Shown: positions 1 through 13,500 of the stretch, one piece after another
How positions within the stretch are numbered: the first letter of the stretch is position 1
Layout: each line of letters opens with the position of its first letter
Assembly: GCF_963855985.1 (NCBI RefSeq)
Contig: NC_087093.1
Location: 503,501 to 567,500 of the forward strand
Source of the DNA: Ostrinia nubilalis
Lineage: Eukaryota > Arthropoda > Insecta > Lepidoptera > Crambidae
Reading direction: 5' to 3'
DNA: 64,000 bases
Notes under the pieces: generated by a model
The model's input: the letters and a program-made list of their open reading frames with translations, nothing else
Database searches by the model: none
Told to the model about the DNA's origin: nothing
Translations under genes and position numbers: made by a program

Positions 1-36
1 TGATGACAAGATAACGGCAAGCTATGCAATGAACTT

Positions 37-145
37 AGGCTGGGGTTGCACCATCTTACTTTAACTTAAACAAAACTCTGTCAAAACTCCATAAAAACAC
101 CGGTTATAGTCACGGTTAAAATAAGGTGGCGCAAATCAGCCTTAG
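37..145. mobile_element. MITE with inverted ends (family member 1)
   Basis: Ends GGCTGGGGTTGCACC and GGTGGCGCAAATCAGCC are inverted relatives of each other. The core resembles the copy at 62946-63071 (shared CTGTCAAA, CTCCATA and ACACCGGTTAT). Short, non-coding, lying in a LYST intron. Confidence 0.6.
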
Positions 146-564
146 ACGTTATTTATTCGTTAACTGAATTGAATTTCGTGGAATTATTGGTTCAAAGAGT
201 TCACTTGAGGGAACAGATCAGTACATGCTTCATCTTTTCACTCGTGTGGCTTCTAACTGTTATACTAACTATAGAGTTGGACGAATCCAAATTATTACAA
301 TCGGACAATAGATAGTAATAGATTGATATTGTTAATTTTCATACGTTTGCGCTTGTTGGATATTTCATTTCAGAGCATAAACATGCTCATATTTTTTTAA
401 ATGATTTCTGTCGATGAACCAAATAACTCAGTTAACGATTGGCGCAATTACCGATTCTTTATGACTTCAGTTTTATCTTTATGATGTACCACTACTGATA
501 TATTCTCAATTAATATCTATCACCTGACATAAAATACGTTTTGGTATTAGTATCTATTATTTAC

Positions 565-770
565 TAGCTGACCCGGCGAACTTTGTTCCGCCTTAATGGC
601 AATAAATAAGCAGACTTTTTTTTTATTTCGAACGGGATAAAAAGTATCCTATGTCCTTCTCCTGGCTCTAAACTACCTCATTGACAATTTTCAGCTAAAT
701 CGGTTCAGCAGTTCTTGAGTTATAAGTGGAGTAACTAACACGACTTTCTTTTATATATATAGATTTATTA
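565..770 (+). mobile_element. SINE / RTE-tail fragment
   Basis: Begins TAGCTGACCCGGCGAAC and includes GGGATAAAAAGTATCCTATG, AAATCGGTTCAGCAG and TTATAAGTGG, ending in TATATATATAGATTTA. I recognise this as a very common lepidopteran repeat related to RTE retroposon 3' ends. Confidence 0.6.
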
Positions 771-2475
771 GGTGCACCAACAGAGTCACATACAGTTCAT
801 ACATTTTAACATGGTTAACACATGAGTATCGGTCTCACAAAGCTCAAATTTTGTCATTTTAATAATCACAGATTTTTAAATATCATTGCGTAACATACTA
901 TTTAAATGAATTCAAAAACTTTTATCCGGTTTCAAAACAAGACTCACCGTAGACTCAAGTTTCTTAATCATTTCACTGTGTTGTCAAATATTCTTGATTC
1001 AGTAACTAATTGCCACGGCCACAAATCATAATAAACACAGGCCACACAGCTGTTTTACACCAAAAAGAAAGAGTACACTGTTTAGGAGCGAATATAAAAC
1101 TAAATAAAGTAAAACTAATCACGTTCGTGAGAACTAGAGCCGAGACAAGGCCGTGTGTGCGCGCACACACACAGCGGCGCGGCACGTGGACGCGCGGCAA
1201 GATCACCGCACTTCTAGGGGTTCCGTAATCCGATTTGTTATATTGTAAACACTCTAGCGACCTTTAATGCACATTATGTAATCTTTTATTATTTTAATAT
1301 AAAAATATTAATAAATTGATTTGATTTAAACTTCTTCCAGGTAATTAAAATTTCGTAACATTTAAAGGACCGAAATGTCTTCAACATGCTTGAGGCTAAT
1401 TTTGTCACATTATTAGCAAACTAAGTTGCCTCGATAATCTATAAGCGCTTCATTAATTTGGCTGTTCACCTTGATGTTTCGGCTACCACAAGAAGTGACG
1501 TCACACGGGTCGCGACGCTCGCGCCTCGATGGGTCACTTTCGACCGCATTTTTCTAATGATTCCAGTTTTTCGGAATGCTAGCTACGGAAATGTACCGGG
1601 CTGATTTAGATAAATTATGCTTGATTAGTTTGACGCCGATCAAGCGAGTCGAATGTGTGTGATTGTTATAAGTTTAAATATTTATACACAAACGATGTAC
1701 AAATATTTTTATTAAATGTAAATATCAGATAAATGATAAGTCACGTAATAACCGAGAAAGCAAAAAACTACTTAGCTGTAATTAATAATGCAATGCAAGC
1801 ATTTAAAAAAACAGATCACACATTTTATTAATGATCGTCAGCCTGTACCTACACGCTCAACTGTAACGTGTTGAGATAGGTCACGCTATCGGAAGTACGT
1901 ACTTAACTCTAAGTATCGTAGGACAGCGGTAATCTTAACCCAACAGCTTTTAGACACAGCGGATAGAGTGCTGTCGCGTTATCACTTGTTTTCGTGAAAA
2001 AACTGAGAAGTTGCAAAATATTTGCACTGGCTCGCATAAAAAAATGCACCACTAAACATGTTTAGCAGCTACTGGCTGCTATGAAAGGGTAATTTATGTG
2101 ATATATTAGGCTGCGTTTCCACCAAAGATGTGCGAGGATGCCTAGATGGATGGATGCGAGGGATGTTTTTGTAAAGAACCAATATAATAGCTTCATTTAT
2201 CTCGCCTCGGTAATTAATTTCAATCTAATATGGTAACACAGCTCAGCAGCACTGCCGGCGGTTTGACTATAGAGATGCCGACAGAGAAACTGCTGTCAAG
2301 CTCGGCTCTAAATCAATATTGGGGCATTTATTTGAAACCGTAGACGGACTGTCTCCGCGTTGCCAGCAGCTTCAGCGTCTACCATATCCGCTGGTTGCGT
2401 AATGCCGGCACGTAATTAATGGATGCTCCCTGTATTGCCGCACACAAAACCGGCATTTCGGCTGTTATCTATACG
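771..2475. other. LYST intron 7, mostly unique AT-rich sequence
   Basis: No convincing exon or element seen. A short purine/pyrimidine alternation (GTGTGTGCGCGCACACAC) lies at about 1151-1172. A stretch at about 940-975 has a good minus-strand donor, but no open frame that fits the phase of exon 7. Confidence 0.5.
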
Positions 2476-2660
2476 AATATTATTATAAATGCCTAAACCA
2501 CTGAACCGATTTTGATGAAATTTGGCATAGATATAGTTTGAGTCCCGGGAAAGGACATAGGATAGTTTTTATCCCGGTTTTGGAAACAGGGACGCCGCGA
2601 TATAGTTTTTCTGTGACAGACAAAATTCCACGCGAGCGAAGCCGCGGGCGGAAAGCTAGT
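2476..2660 (+). mobile_element. SINE copy (ATTATAAATGC...GCGGAAAGCTAGT family)
   Basis: Shares CCACTGAACCGATTTTG, AAATTTGGCATAGA, GGACATAGGATAG and CCGCGGGCGGAAAGCTAG with copies at 14250-14322 + 17193-17360 and at 39990-40213. It starts after ATTATTATAAATGC and lacks the (CTGT)n segment of the other copies. Confidence 0.75.
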
Positions 2661-2715
2661 TTAAAATATAAATTGATTTATCGAATGCAGGTACAAATTA
2701 CAGTTGGTAATACAG

Positions 2716-4420
2716 CCCCGCGCCCGCGTCGCCCGCGCCGGCTCGGCTCACCTTAGCGAGGTGGTGTCGCGGCATGCAGTGGCGCGGGCTGGCGCGCGCT
2801 CGGCCCCGCCCGCGCCGGCTCGGCTCACCTTAGCGAGGTGGTGTCGCGGCATGCAGTGGCGCGGGCTGGCGCGCGCTCGGCCCCGCCCGCGCCGGCTCGG
2901 CTCACCTTAGCGAGGTGGTGTCGCGGCATGCAGTGGCGCGGGCTGGCGCGCGCTCGGCCCCGCCCGCGCCGGCTCGGCTCACCTTAGCGAGGTGGTGTCG
3001 CGGCATGCGGTGGCGCGGACTGGCGCGCGCGGCCGCCACCCGCAGCGTCGCCCGCGCCGGCTCGGCTCACCTTAGCGAGGTGGTGTCGCGGCATGCAGTG
3101 GCGCGGGCTGGCGCGCGCTCGGCCCCGCCCGCGCCGGCTCGGCTCACCTTAGCGAGGTGGTGTCGCGGCATGCAGTGGCGCGGGCTGGCGCGCGCTCGGC
3201 CCCGCCCGCGCCGGCTCGGCTCACCTTAGCGAGGTGGTGTCGCGGCATGCAGTGGCGCGGGCTGGCGCGCGCTCGGCCCCGCCCGCGCCGGCTCGGCTCA
3301 CCTTAGCGAGGTGGTGTCGCGGCATGCAGTGGCGCGGGCTGGCGCGCGCTCGGCCCCGCCCGCGCCGGCTCGGCTCACCTTAGCGAGGTGGTGTCGCGGC
3401 ATGCAGTGGCGCGGGCTGGCGCGCGCTCGGCCCCGCCCGCGCCGGCTCGGCTCACCTTAGCGAGGTGGTGTCGCGGCATGCAGTGGCGCGGGCTGGCGCG
3501 CGCTCGGCCCCGCCCGCGCCGGCTCGGCTCACCTTAGCGAGGTGGTGTCGCGGCATGCGGTGGCGCGGACTGGCGCGCGCTCGGCCCCGCCCGCGCCGGC
3601 TCGGCTCACCTTAGCGAGGTGGTGTCGCGGCATGCGGTGGCGCGGACTGGCGCGCGCGGCCGCCACCCGCAGCGTCGCCCGCGCCGGCTCGGCTCACCTT
3701 AGCGAGGTGGTGTCGCGGCATGCGGTGGCGCGGACTGGCGCGCGCGGCCGCCACCCGCAGCGTCGCCCGCGCCGGCTCGGCTCACCTTAGCGAGGTGGTG
3801 TCGCGGCATGCAGTGGCGCGGGCTGGCGCGCGCTCGGCCCCGCCCGCGCCGGCTCGGCTCACCTTAGCGAGGTGGTGTCGCGGCATGCAGTGGCGCGGGC
3901 TGGCGCGCGCTCGGCCCCGCCCGCGCCGGCTCGGCTCACCTTAGCGAGGTGGTGTCGCGGCATGCGGTGGCGCGGACTGGCGCGCGCGGCCGCCACCCGC
4001 AGCGTCGCCCGCGCCGGCTCGGCTCACCTTAGCGAGGTGGTGTCGCGGCATGCAGTGGCGCGGGCTGGCGCGCGCGGCCGCCACCCGCAGCGTCGCCCGC
4101 GCCGGCTCGGCTCACCTTAGCGAGGTGGTGTCGCGGCATGCAGTGGCGCGGGCTGGCGCGCGCTCGGCCCCGCCCGCGCCGGCTCGGCTCACCTTAGCGA
4201 GGTGGTGTCGCGGCATGCAGTGGCGCGGGCTGGCGCGCGCTCGGCCCCGCCCGCGCCGGCTCGGCTCACCTTAGCGAGGTGGTGTCGCGGCATGCAGTGG
4301 CGCGGGCTGGCGCGCGCGGCCGCCACCCGCAGCGTCGCCCGCGCCGGCTCGGCTCACCTTAGCGAGGTGGTGTCGCGGCATGCAGTGGCGCGGGCTGGCG
4401 CGCGCGGCCGCCACCCGCAG
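2716..4420 (-). repeat. GC-rich minisatellite built from the LYST exon 7 3' end and splice donor
   Basis: Twenty-one copies of the motif CACCTTAGCGAGG are spaced 77 bp (14 intervals) or 88 bp (6 intervals). On the minus strand each unit carries the last codons of exon 7, the donor AAG|GTGAGC and the first intron bases. The 88-bp type keeps the NotI-like GCGGCCGC and GCGGGTGGC part of the exon; the 77-bp type replaces it with a shorter GGGCCGAGC segment. The real exon end is the copy nearest exon 7 (donor at 4357). All downstream copies lie in the intron. Confidence 0.93.
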
Positions 4421-4542
4421 CAGCGCCTCGCACAGCGCGCGCAGCCCCGCGCCCGAGCCCTCGTCGCCCAGCGCGCCGGGCGCAGCTAGTGCCGCCCGCA
4501 CCAGCTCGCAGCTCAGCCTCGCAGACCGGCCCCCAGTCACAT
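4358..4542 (-). CDS. LYST: LYST coding exon 7
   Basis: Acceptor TTCCCTCTAG|ATGTGA and donor GCTAAG|GTGAGC. The G left from exon 6 plus AT gives Asp, followed by VTGGRSARLSCELVRAAL and ...HCMPRHHLAK; 61 codons, ending in phase 0. Its 3' end and donor are the template of the adjoining minisatellite. Confidence 0.85.
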
Positions 4543-7500
4543 CTAGAGGGAACGACTACGCTCAGTGCTGCTGTTACGGATTTAACCGTACTTTACGGGG
4601 ACCGATTTTCTATGTCGGCAATATGTAAAAGGTTTTCAACAAAAATTCGCGTACTTTTCGAACATACAGTCGTGGTCAACTAATTAGGGACAGATAGAAT
4701 ACTAAGCAATACTAAGTGTTCATATCCTATTATTGTGAGCTTCATTCAATATTACTGGCTGATACTTTGTAAACATATTGACTATCAAGTACTCTATTTA
4801 ACAGAATACAATAACAACAAAAAAACTTACTAACTTAATAAAAAATCTTAATCAAATGACATGAATCGGTAATTATGGTACGGACGGTCTGGCCACCTAA
4901 TTAGGGACGCTTAAGTTTTTCCTTCTAAATTAAAAAAAATAAAAAGTAATAACTTTTATTCTGTTCATTTGTAATTTCGGCGTCAATTTGAAAAGCGATA
5001 TTCTTATCTTGCGAGTTAAAAACTCATCAAATTATTAATGGTAATGGGCTGAAAGAAAAGCAACAATGCGCTAAGTTATAATCAATCTTTATCAGTGTGG
5101 ATGGCCATACCGGTAAATTGCAGATCATCTGAAATGTTCCAAAAACATGAATCTACGATGCAGTGGCTTATTTCAAAATCATGAAACCACAGAAAGTATG
5201 CCTAGAAGGAAGAGACCAATAAAAACAACCCCACAAGATGATCGCAGAATGGTCACTCTCGCAAAGAGAGACCCCTTTAAGGGTTTCGTTCTGATCAAGA
5301 GCGAGATTTTTGGACCAGAACCGACTGCTGGAGTATCTGCGAGGACCGTCAGAAGGCGACTGGTGGAGGCAAAGCTTGTAGGAAGAGTTCCTCGAAAAGT
5401 TCCACTACTGAAGATGGAACACAAAGAAGCAAGATTGGCGTTTGCAAGAAAGTATGGACATTAGGCTTTTGCTCAATGGATAAATGTGCTGTTTTCTGAT
5501 GAGATCAAGATAAATCTTATTTCATCCGATGACAGACAATACGTGCGACGACCTGTAAAGTCCGAAATGATACCAAAGTAAACGAAGAAGCAGGTGAAAC
5601 ATACAGGCGGCAATATAAAAATCTGGGGCTGTTTTTCTGGACATAGAGTGTAACCTATAAAAAGAACTGAAGTTAAACTTGAGCAATTCCAATACAAATA
5701 AATATTGGAGAAAACGATGCTATCGTATGCTGAAGAAGTCTTACCAGTCTCATGAACATTTCAACACGATAACGACCCAAAACATACCGCGTACTCTGTT
5801 TAATCGTTCCTAGCGCAACAGTCAGTGACGGTACTAGATTGGCCCGAAAACAACTCAGACTTAAGCCCTATAGAGCTTATGGTATGAAACGAAGGAAAAA
5901 GTTGCAGCTCAACGTACTGGCACTAAAAATCAGCTTTTCGTGGCATTTAATGGTGTTTGGAATAATATTTCTTTAGAAACCTGTAATGATTTGATTGCAT
6001 CCATGCCGCGCCGATGTCAAATGGTTATAACCAACAAAACCAACCATATTGGTTATAAAAATACGTTTGATGATTTTGTTTTGTATTCTATATTTATTAA
6101 TGAAAACTTGTTATGTAATAAACACTTAAATAATTTCCAATTTATTTACATTTACAGTGAAAGTGTTACGTGTCCCTAATTAGTTGTCCATCCCTAGGTC
6201 AATAAATGTGTAGGTGGCAATGATTTATTTATTTTAAAAATATTGATCGCAACTAGCTACTTTCTTTTCTGGCCTTTAAATATTTAGAATACTAGCCAAA
6301 TTACTTGTTATTAATAGGCACAAGCTACAAAGCCTCGTGAAGATTTTTTTTTTCGGACTGGAGAGACGGTCTTGTGTTTTAGTCATATAACGTCCCTAAT
6401 TAGTTGACCACGACTGTAAATAAAATATTAAAATTTCAAAATGGATTGCTCAGCACCGTTCAACGAGCTGTTCAGATGTTTACAAAGTTTACAGCACAAA
6501 AACAAAAATGACACAATAAAAAAACGTAACACAAATAATACTGTTTTATCGCATAATTTAGACATGAATACGTGCTAAATAACATAACTGTCCTTATGCG
6601 AAACCAACGTGTAATCCGATCTAGCATGAAATGTGCAGTTGCGTCGGTTAATCGTCGCGACTGACGCAGGACCGCCATAATCGTGCATCTTAGCGGTGAC
6701 TAACAGGATACAACACAAAACAACCCTTATCATCAACACAGCACGGCTAATAATGCACTAAGCTGCACCCAGATGCGGACAGTACATAATATTCAAAGCA
6801 TTGCCGATAGAATTACATTGTCGCATGATCAATAAATTATTTACAAGTTTGTATAAGCTGCACAATTATAAAGATTTATCAGTCAATTGCTTTTATCTTG
6901 TTCATTAACGATGTTTCAATATTGTGTTACGTTTGTTTTTATGTCAATAAATAATGTTTATAAACAAAAATAATTAAGTGCACGCGCACGGGACTAACTA
7001 GCCCCGCGCAACAGAAGGTTCGTTCAACTCACCCGCCAGCGCGAAGTGCACCGTGAGCAGCGCCTCCAGCAGGCGCACCAGCGCGCGCCGGCCCGCGCCC
7101 GCGTCGCCGCGCAGCCCCAGCAGCGCCAGCCGCAGCAGCGCCCAGCTGTCGCGCAGCGCCGCGCCCGCCGCCGCAGCGCGGAACCACGGGCTGCACACGC
7201 ACAGCGTCGCGCACGTGCGCCAGAACGTGCCCACCGTCTTCAGCACCTCCACGTGGTCCTCCACGCACTCCACCGACTCCGCGCCCTCCGCCCCGCGCGC
7301 CTCGGGCGCCCGCGCGGGCCCCGCCAGCCCCAGCGCCGCCATCTCCTCGCTCGCGTCGCACGCCCTCGCGAACTCCTCCTCCGGCAGCCTCAGCCGGTAT
7401 ATCCTGTAGAACTTGTCGTTCATCTCCGCGAGCGACCTGAACAGCATCCGCACCGACGCGAGCTGCCCGACGTCGCGGCGGGGCGACGCGTCCGGGTCGT

Positions 7501-10500
7501 CGCGCGTCAGCTTGAAGATCTCGACGACTATCGCTATCTCGAGAATCGCGCAGCACTGGTTCGAGAACTCCGGCGTCGACACCAGCTCGAGCACGTAGCT
7601 GAGCCCGCCCTTCTGGATGAACTGCTCCGCGAACGGGACCGCGTTGAGCAGGCTCGCGAAGATGTTCAGGCACGACGCCGTCAGGAAGTACGCCGACTCC
7701 TCGAGCCGGATCGCGTAGCGGTGCTTCGCGACGATGAACGTCGGGTAGATCACGCCGAACAGCAGCTCGCGCTTCATCTCGGTGCGGCAGCGCGGCGTCA
7801 CGCGCAGCAGGTGGCCGACGGTCGCGTGCAGCACGCTGGCGTGGTTGTCCAGCTGCAGCAGCGAGTTGTAGTGGACCAGGAACGAGCACGCGCCCTCGCG
7901 CTCGGCGCCGTGCGGGCAGGGCGCGCGCGCGCGGGCGGGCGGCTCGCACACGGCGCAGGGCAGGCGGCCGGGCGGCTCGCGCGGCCCGTAGGCGGCGCGC
8001 TCCAGCAGGCGCAGCGCGGGCGCGGCGGCGGCGGGGTGCGTGAGCGCGAGCCGCACCACGCTCTGCATGAGCGCGGCGGGCGGGAAGCAGCAGCAGGCGC
8101 CGCAGCGCAGCAGCGCGCGCAGCAGCTGGCGGCGCAGCGGCGCGCGCGCGGCCAGCGCGGGGTCGGCGGCGAGCGCGGCCAGCGCGGCGTACAGCACGGC
8201 CACGCAGCAGGCGGCGGGCGGGCCGGCGCGCGCGGGCCCGAGCGCGTCGTGGTGGTGGTGCGCGCCGGCCCGCACGCGCGCGGCGCAGGCGCGGTGGCGG
8301 GCGCGCGCGCAGGCGGCGGCGTGCAGCACGCGGCTGCGCACGCGCTTCATGGCGGCCACGAGGCGCGCGGCGGCCTCGACGAGCCGCCTGATGAGCGCGA
8401 CGGCCTCGTCCTCGTCGACGCCGGGGATGCGGATCATCAGCTCGATGCAGTCCTTGAGCAGGCCGCCCTTGAGGCACTCGCTGTACAGCTTGAACTGGTC
8501 GGTGAACTCCCGGAGCTTGTCGACGGTCCGGCACTGCATCAGGAGGCAGTGGAAGAAGGCGAGGATCGAGTACGCGATCCCGAACACGAATTTGAGCAAA
8601 TCGTTCGCCTCCGCCTGGCTAGGCGTCTCAATTTTGGCCCGGTTGGGGGTGTCGGTTTTCGTCTGGTACTTGGTGCTGCATTTGCAAATGACGTCCTCGA
8701 GCAGTCGCAGCAGCATGGGCAGGATTCCGTTGTTGATCAGTTTGGCGCAGAGGTCGGAATGTATCAGCACCTCGTCCAGCGCCACCATGAGGAGCTCCGT
8801 GAGCGCGACCTTGATCCTGGACACCTCCTCGTTCTGCCCCGCGGCGGCCCCGGACCCGGAGGTGAACTGCAGCGAGCAGAGGTTTCGCAGGGAAAAGTTT
8901 ATGCACTGGACGGATATCTGCGAGCCCTCGGAGCCCGAGAGGCTGCTCTCGGCGCGGCAGAGCTCCTGCAGCAGGTCCGTGATCATGAGGATGAACTCGA
9001 AGGCGGAGACGTCCGCGTTGAGTAGTTCCCGGTGCCTGTCGGTCATGAAGTCGTCGGCCTTGGGCCTGGCGCGGCGCGGCGAGTGGTAGGGCTCGCAGTG
9101 GTCGGGCGGCGCGGGCGAGCGCAGCGGCGACGTGAAGTAGTCGAAGTCGTCGGCCGGCGAGCACACCTTGATGGTGAGCGAGCGGTTCAGGACCTGCAGC
9201 TCGTCGTTGGTGTCCCCCGACTCCGACGACGGCTCGCTCTCTTTTATAGACTTTCGTTTTAATCTCTCACTAGTTTCCGATTTATGTCGTGATCTAAGAG
9301 AAAGGAAATTGAATCAATTCACGTTCTACCGAGGCTGACGATGATTTTTTGGAAATGTATAACTATACAAGCGTACCTTCCCGTTGTGGAGCCTTTTCCC
9401 GATGTGTTTGTCGTGTTGATTTTAGGCGCCGTATTTCCCGAGGGTTTTTGTTTGGACCATATTCTGCGAAGAACGAAAATATGCTGTAATTCATAATTAA
9501 CATTTTGATCCAATTAAAAATAACAATGAAGCATTACTTGTTGGAGAAGAGTTGGTGTATGGGCACGCGCGGCCCCGCAGGCGAGCCGTGCGCAGGAGTG
9601 CCACGGAGCGGCGTGTGGGCGGGGCCCGCGGGGAGCGCGGCGGGCGCCGTCAGCTCGCCGAACACCCACACCAGCACCGAGCTCAGTTGCCGGCAACAGG
9701 ATAGTCCCTGGAGGTAGTAGTAACTAAGTAAAGCCTTGTGTCCGCTTGAGTACGGAAAATGAGCGGTTCATTAGGCTCAGCTGCTTAAGGTGGACTCGCC
9801 TTTCTAAATCCGCACAGAAGGTCAGAAGTTGTTAGGTTTTGCGGAAATGCAACAAACAAGACGATGAGTAAATGTATCCTTGTAACTCGGTCTGTCAAAT
9901 TATTATTACTTGTTATAAGACTGTTTAACTTTTTGCGAGTAATTATGTACGAATGTGGGTTAGTTTTTATTTCAATTAAATACAATCGCAACAGTCACTA
10001 ATAAGCTAATGAACAGGATTTACAGTATTACGTAGGTGTCAATTAGCGCATATTCGCTCGTAGCAATCCGATGCGATATGCTCAATGACTCGAGTCCTAG
10101 TGCGCTGCGGTTAGAGCATCGAACTCGAATAATTGCACTGGTATCCGGCGCAAATGCGTTTGCGATTTATAACATAACAACTCAATTAGCTAGACCTCAA
10201 GCCAGGGCAAAGACCTTTAACAAATCTAATTAAGTAATATGGTGGGTATTTATCGCTTGGTTCGAGGACAAATGCAGCACGAGCTTGGTTTTTCTTGTCA
10301 CCAATTACAACGCTCATCTCTTGACATTTTTATCTTTCCGTTAAAAGTATATTATTAGTTTTAAATGATAAATAAAATTCTAATTTCATAATCGAATTCT
10401 GAGCAGTAGGTACCTATTACAATAAACATTATTTTAGAATTCATAGAAATAACTGTTTACCCAATGTAAAGACTTTTAGAAAAAATATCTTTGGTTCAAT

Positions 10501-13500
10501 ATTACATTAATATTACATCTCAATTAAGATGACACAGTGACTGCGTGTAATCAGGCAGTCTCTGCTATTATTATTAAGATTCTAATTTGAACTCTATCGC
10601 GAACACCCTAACGACCACTATATGATAGGGCAACTTAATTATCGGCTGCTAGTAATGATTTTTGCATAATCTATCTTGTCAAACGAGTTAATGGGTGGGC
10701 TTGATATGATGAAAAACAATTAATAAACAGTGATAGTTTTGTTACATATTTAATTACGGCTGGCTGATAGACGAATATACCTAATACTAAATTAAATTAA
10801 CGTCTATCTATATTGATTAATAGAAATTGACATACACGTAACGATTCTCAGAAAAAATATATACAAAGCTACATGACTGTATGCTTGATCATGTTTACTA
10901 TTTGTTTTAGTTTACACAACCTTGAATTCTGTCAGGGAAAATAGATAATGACAAATGCAATTGAAAATTTTCCTTTCTGAGTGTTCTTTCTCGGAACCGG
11001 GCGCTTGTTGACAACCGTTTGTAAACAACGATTTAGGGCACATCGCAAATTATATTGTGTAAAGATAGCATACAATATATCGGCTCTTTGGGCAAGTGCG
11101 TATCGGCCGCCTCTCGACGGTGCGCCACTTGACAATATCCGCCGATAATGGCGCTGAGGTACATCATGTAATTTTAAGGACTTAAGCAGTAGAAGGCTCA
11201 AGGTCACCCAAAGAGCGATGGAGCGTGCTATGCTCGGAGTTTCCCTGCGTGATCGAATCAGAAATGAGGAGATCCGTAGGAGAACCAGAGTGACTGACAT
11301 AGCCCGCAGAATCGCTAAAATCAAGTGGCAGTGGGCGGGGCACATAGCTCGAAGAGCTGATGGCCGCTGGGGCAGGAAAGTTCTTGAGTGGCGACCACGA
11401 GCTGGAAGACGTAGCGTGGGCAGGCCTCCCACTAGGTGGACCGACGATCTGGTAAAGGTCGCGGGAAGTACCTGGATGCAAGCGGCGCAGGACCGGTCTT
11501 TGTGGAAATCCTTGGGGGAGGCCTTTGTCCAGCAGTGGACGTCTTTCGGCTGAAACGAACGAACGAACGAACGAAGCAGTTAAAGCTCGGACACAGTAAG
11601 GGTTTATAATGATTACACGTTTTCACCCGACAAAATGTATTTCACATGTAATACTGGAAATTATAATACCCGAATGTAATACAATCCTGTTACGTTGGTA
11701 CGCACATTGTAATTCATTTATCAGGAGGCCTCATTGGCATTGCAGATATTGGGACACTCATTATCGACGTAAACATTTTTATTTTTAGTTTGCCGATAAA
11801 CGAGGTGCAGATTTAGCTCTTTCATCTGGCTGCCGAACCGCTAGATTGGCATCAAGTTGTTCGGTGCAGACGTTTCCGTCGGTGACCCGCGATAACCGGC
11901 GCGGGCGCATCGCCGCACACGCCTCAAGCCTAGATAACGGTTTGAACACTATGCAGTGGTTCCTTTGATTGGTTTTATCGCAGATCTTAATTCATTGGAC
12001 CTGCTGTTGGAGTTAGAATATACTACCTGCCGGGCTAGGATGCACGCCCTGATATACTCTTATCGACGTCAAAATGTATGGTAAAAATCGATAAAATGGC
12101 GTGATAACCACTTATCGCGGCGCGCATCCTAGGCCTACTGGTCAAGAAAACTCAAATATAGCCTGTATTTGGTGCATTGATGATTAGTTAACCGATTTCC
12201 GAAAGTACCTTATTAAAAATTATAGTAGTGTATGTATGTGTATGGAGCAGGGACGCACACTAAAACACCCAAAAACTTTGAGTCTTTTGAATACACTATT
12301 ACCATAAAGAAATGGAGGACTAAGAACCTTGAGAATGCAAAAAACACGTGATTAAGCTTTTTGGCACCGTAACGGTACAGCGTCTCGGCCGACTATGATT
12401 CAGCAATAGACTGCAGTTAGCTGATGATGCTGCCAGATGTATTGGTGGCAGAAACCTGCTGGAGACACTCACCTCGACTCCCAGCGCTCGCAGCACCGCT
12501 AGGCGCCGTCATCATCATATCTCAGCCATAGGACGTCCACTGCTGAACATAGGCCTTCCCCAATGCTTTCCATGCTGCCCGGTTGAGCTGTGTGCGACTG
12601 ACATCATAATGGTAGCAAGAAGGCGCTGGACGCAGGCCGCTACCAACCGGGCAACATGGAAAGCATTGGAGGATTCCTATGTTCAGCAGTGGATGTCCTA
12701 TGGCTGAGATAATGATGATGATGATAACCTGCTGGAGACACTCACCTCGACTCCCAGCGCTCGCAGCATCGCCAGGCACCGTCATCATCATATCTCAGCC
12801 ATAGGACGTCCACTGCTGAACATAGGCCTCCCCCAATGCTTTCCATGTTGTCCGGTTGGTAGCGGCCTGCGTCCAGCGCCTTCCTGCTACCATTATGATG
12901 TCGGACGCAGGCCGCTACCAACCGGGCAACATGGAAAGCATTGGAGGATTCCTATGTTCAGCAGTGGACGTCCTATGGCTGAGATGATGATGATGTGGGA
13001 TATGATGCTCAACCACAATAAGGAAGCTAGATGTTAGTGCTTCCTTCCGAGTGGGTGTTGTGCTCGGGGACCAAGGTCCGATTTACACCATCTTGGTTTG
13101 TCTATATATACTTGGCAGGATATAAAACTCCGTCACCGCGATGCAGGTTTGTATGAGCGGCGGAGTGTGCCATAGTGTAGAGTGACAGCGCCATCTGTTG
13201 GTACACAGTTTGTAGTGGCTTATCGTCGGTGTCGCCACACCACTCCCCCCGGAAGAACCGGAGGTGGATGACGTCAGGATGAGCTCAGCAGTCTGTGCGT
13301 GATAATGATGATGATAACCTGCTGGAGACACTCACCTCGACTCCTAGCGCGCGCAGCAGCGCCAGGCAGCGCCAGGCCACGCCGCCCAGCAGGTAGCGGC
13401 GCAGGGTCTCGGCCGCCGGCTGCGCGTTGGTCCGCGAGAACAGGCTGCCCGGCCGCGCCTCCGGTGGCGACTCCGACTCTGTGCATTAATACAGTTAAAA

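Noticed and set aside
940..975. Possible small LYST exon ending GAGTCTACG|GTGAGTCT
   Set aside because: Good donor, but the acceptor that fits the phase of exon 7 gives an immediate stop; another unseen exon would be needed.
2704..4489. Several overlapping plus-strand frames with repeated Arg/Ala sequence
   Set aside because: They are translations of the 77/88-bp minisatellite; the period is not a multiple of three, and the sequence is explained by the LYST exon end.
7046..9025. 659-codon plus-strand open frame
   Set aside because: Antisense of LYST exon 6; composition-driven, no start context or splice support, and the opposite strand has a clear family match.
11180..11573. Host gene of 111 codons
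   Set aside because: Matches the C-terminal end of RTE LINE proteins and recurs several times in the window.
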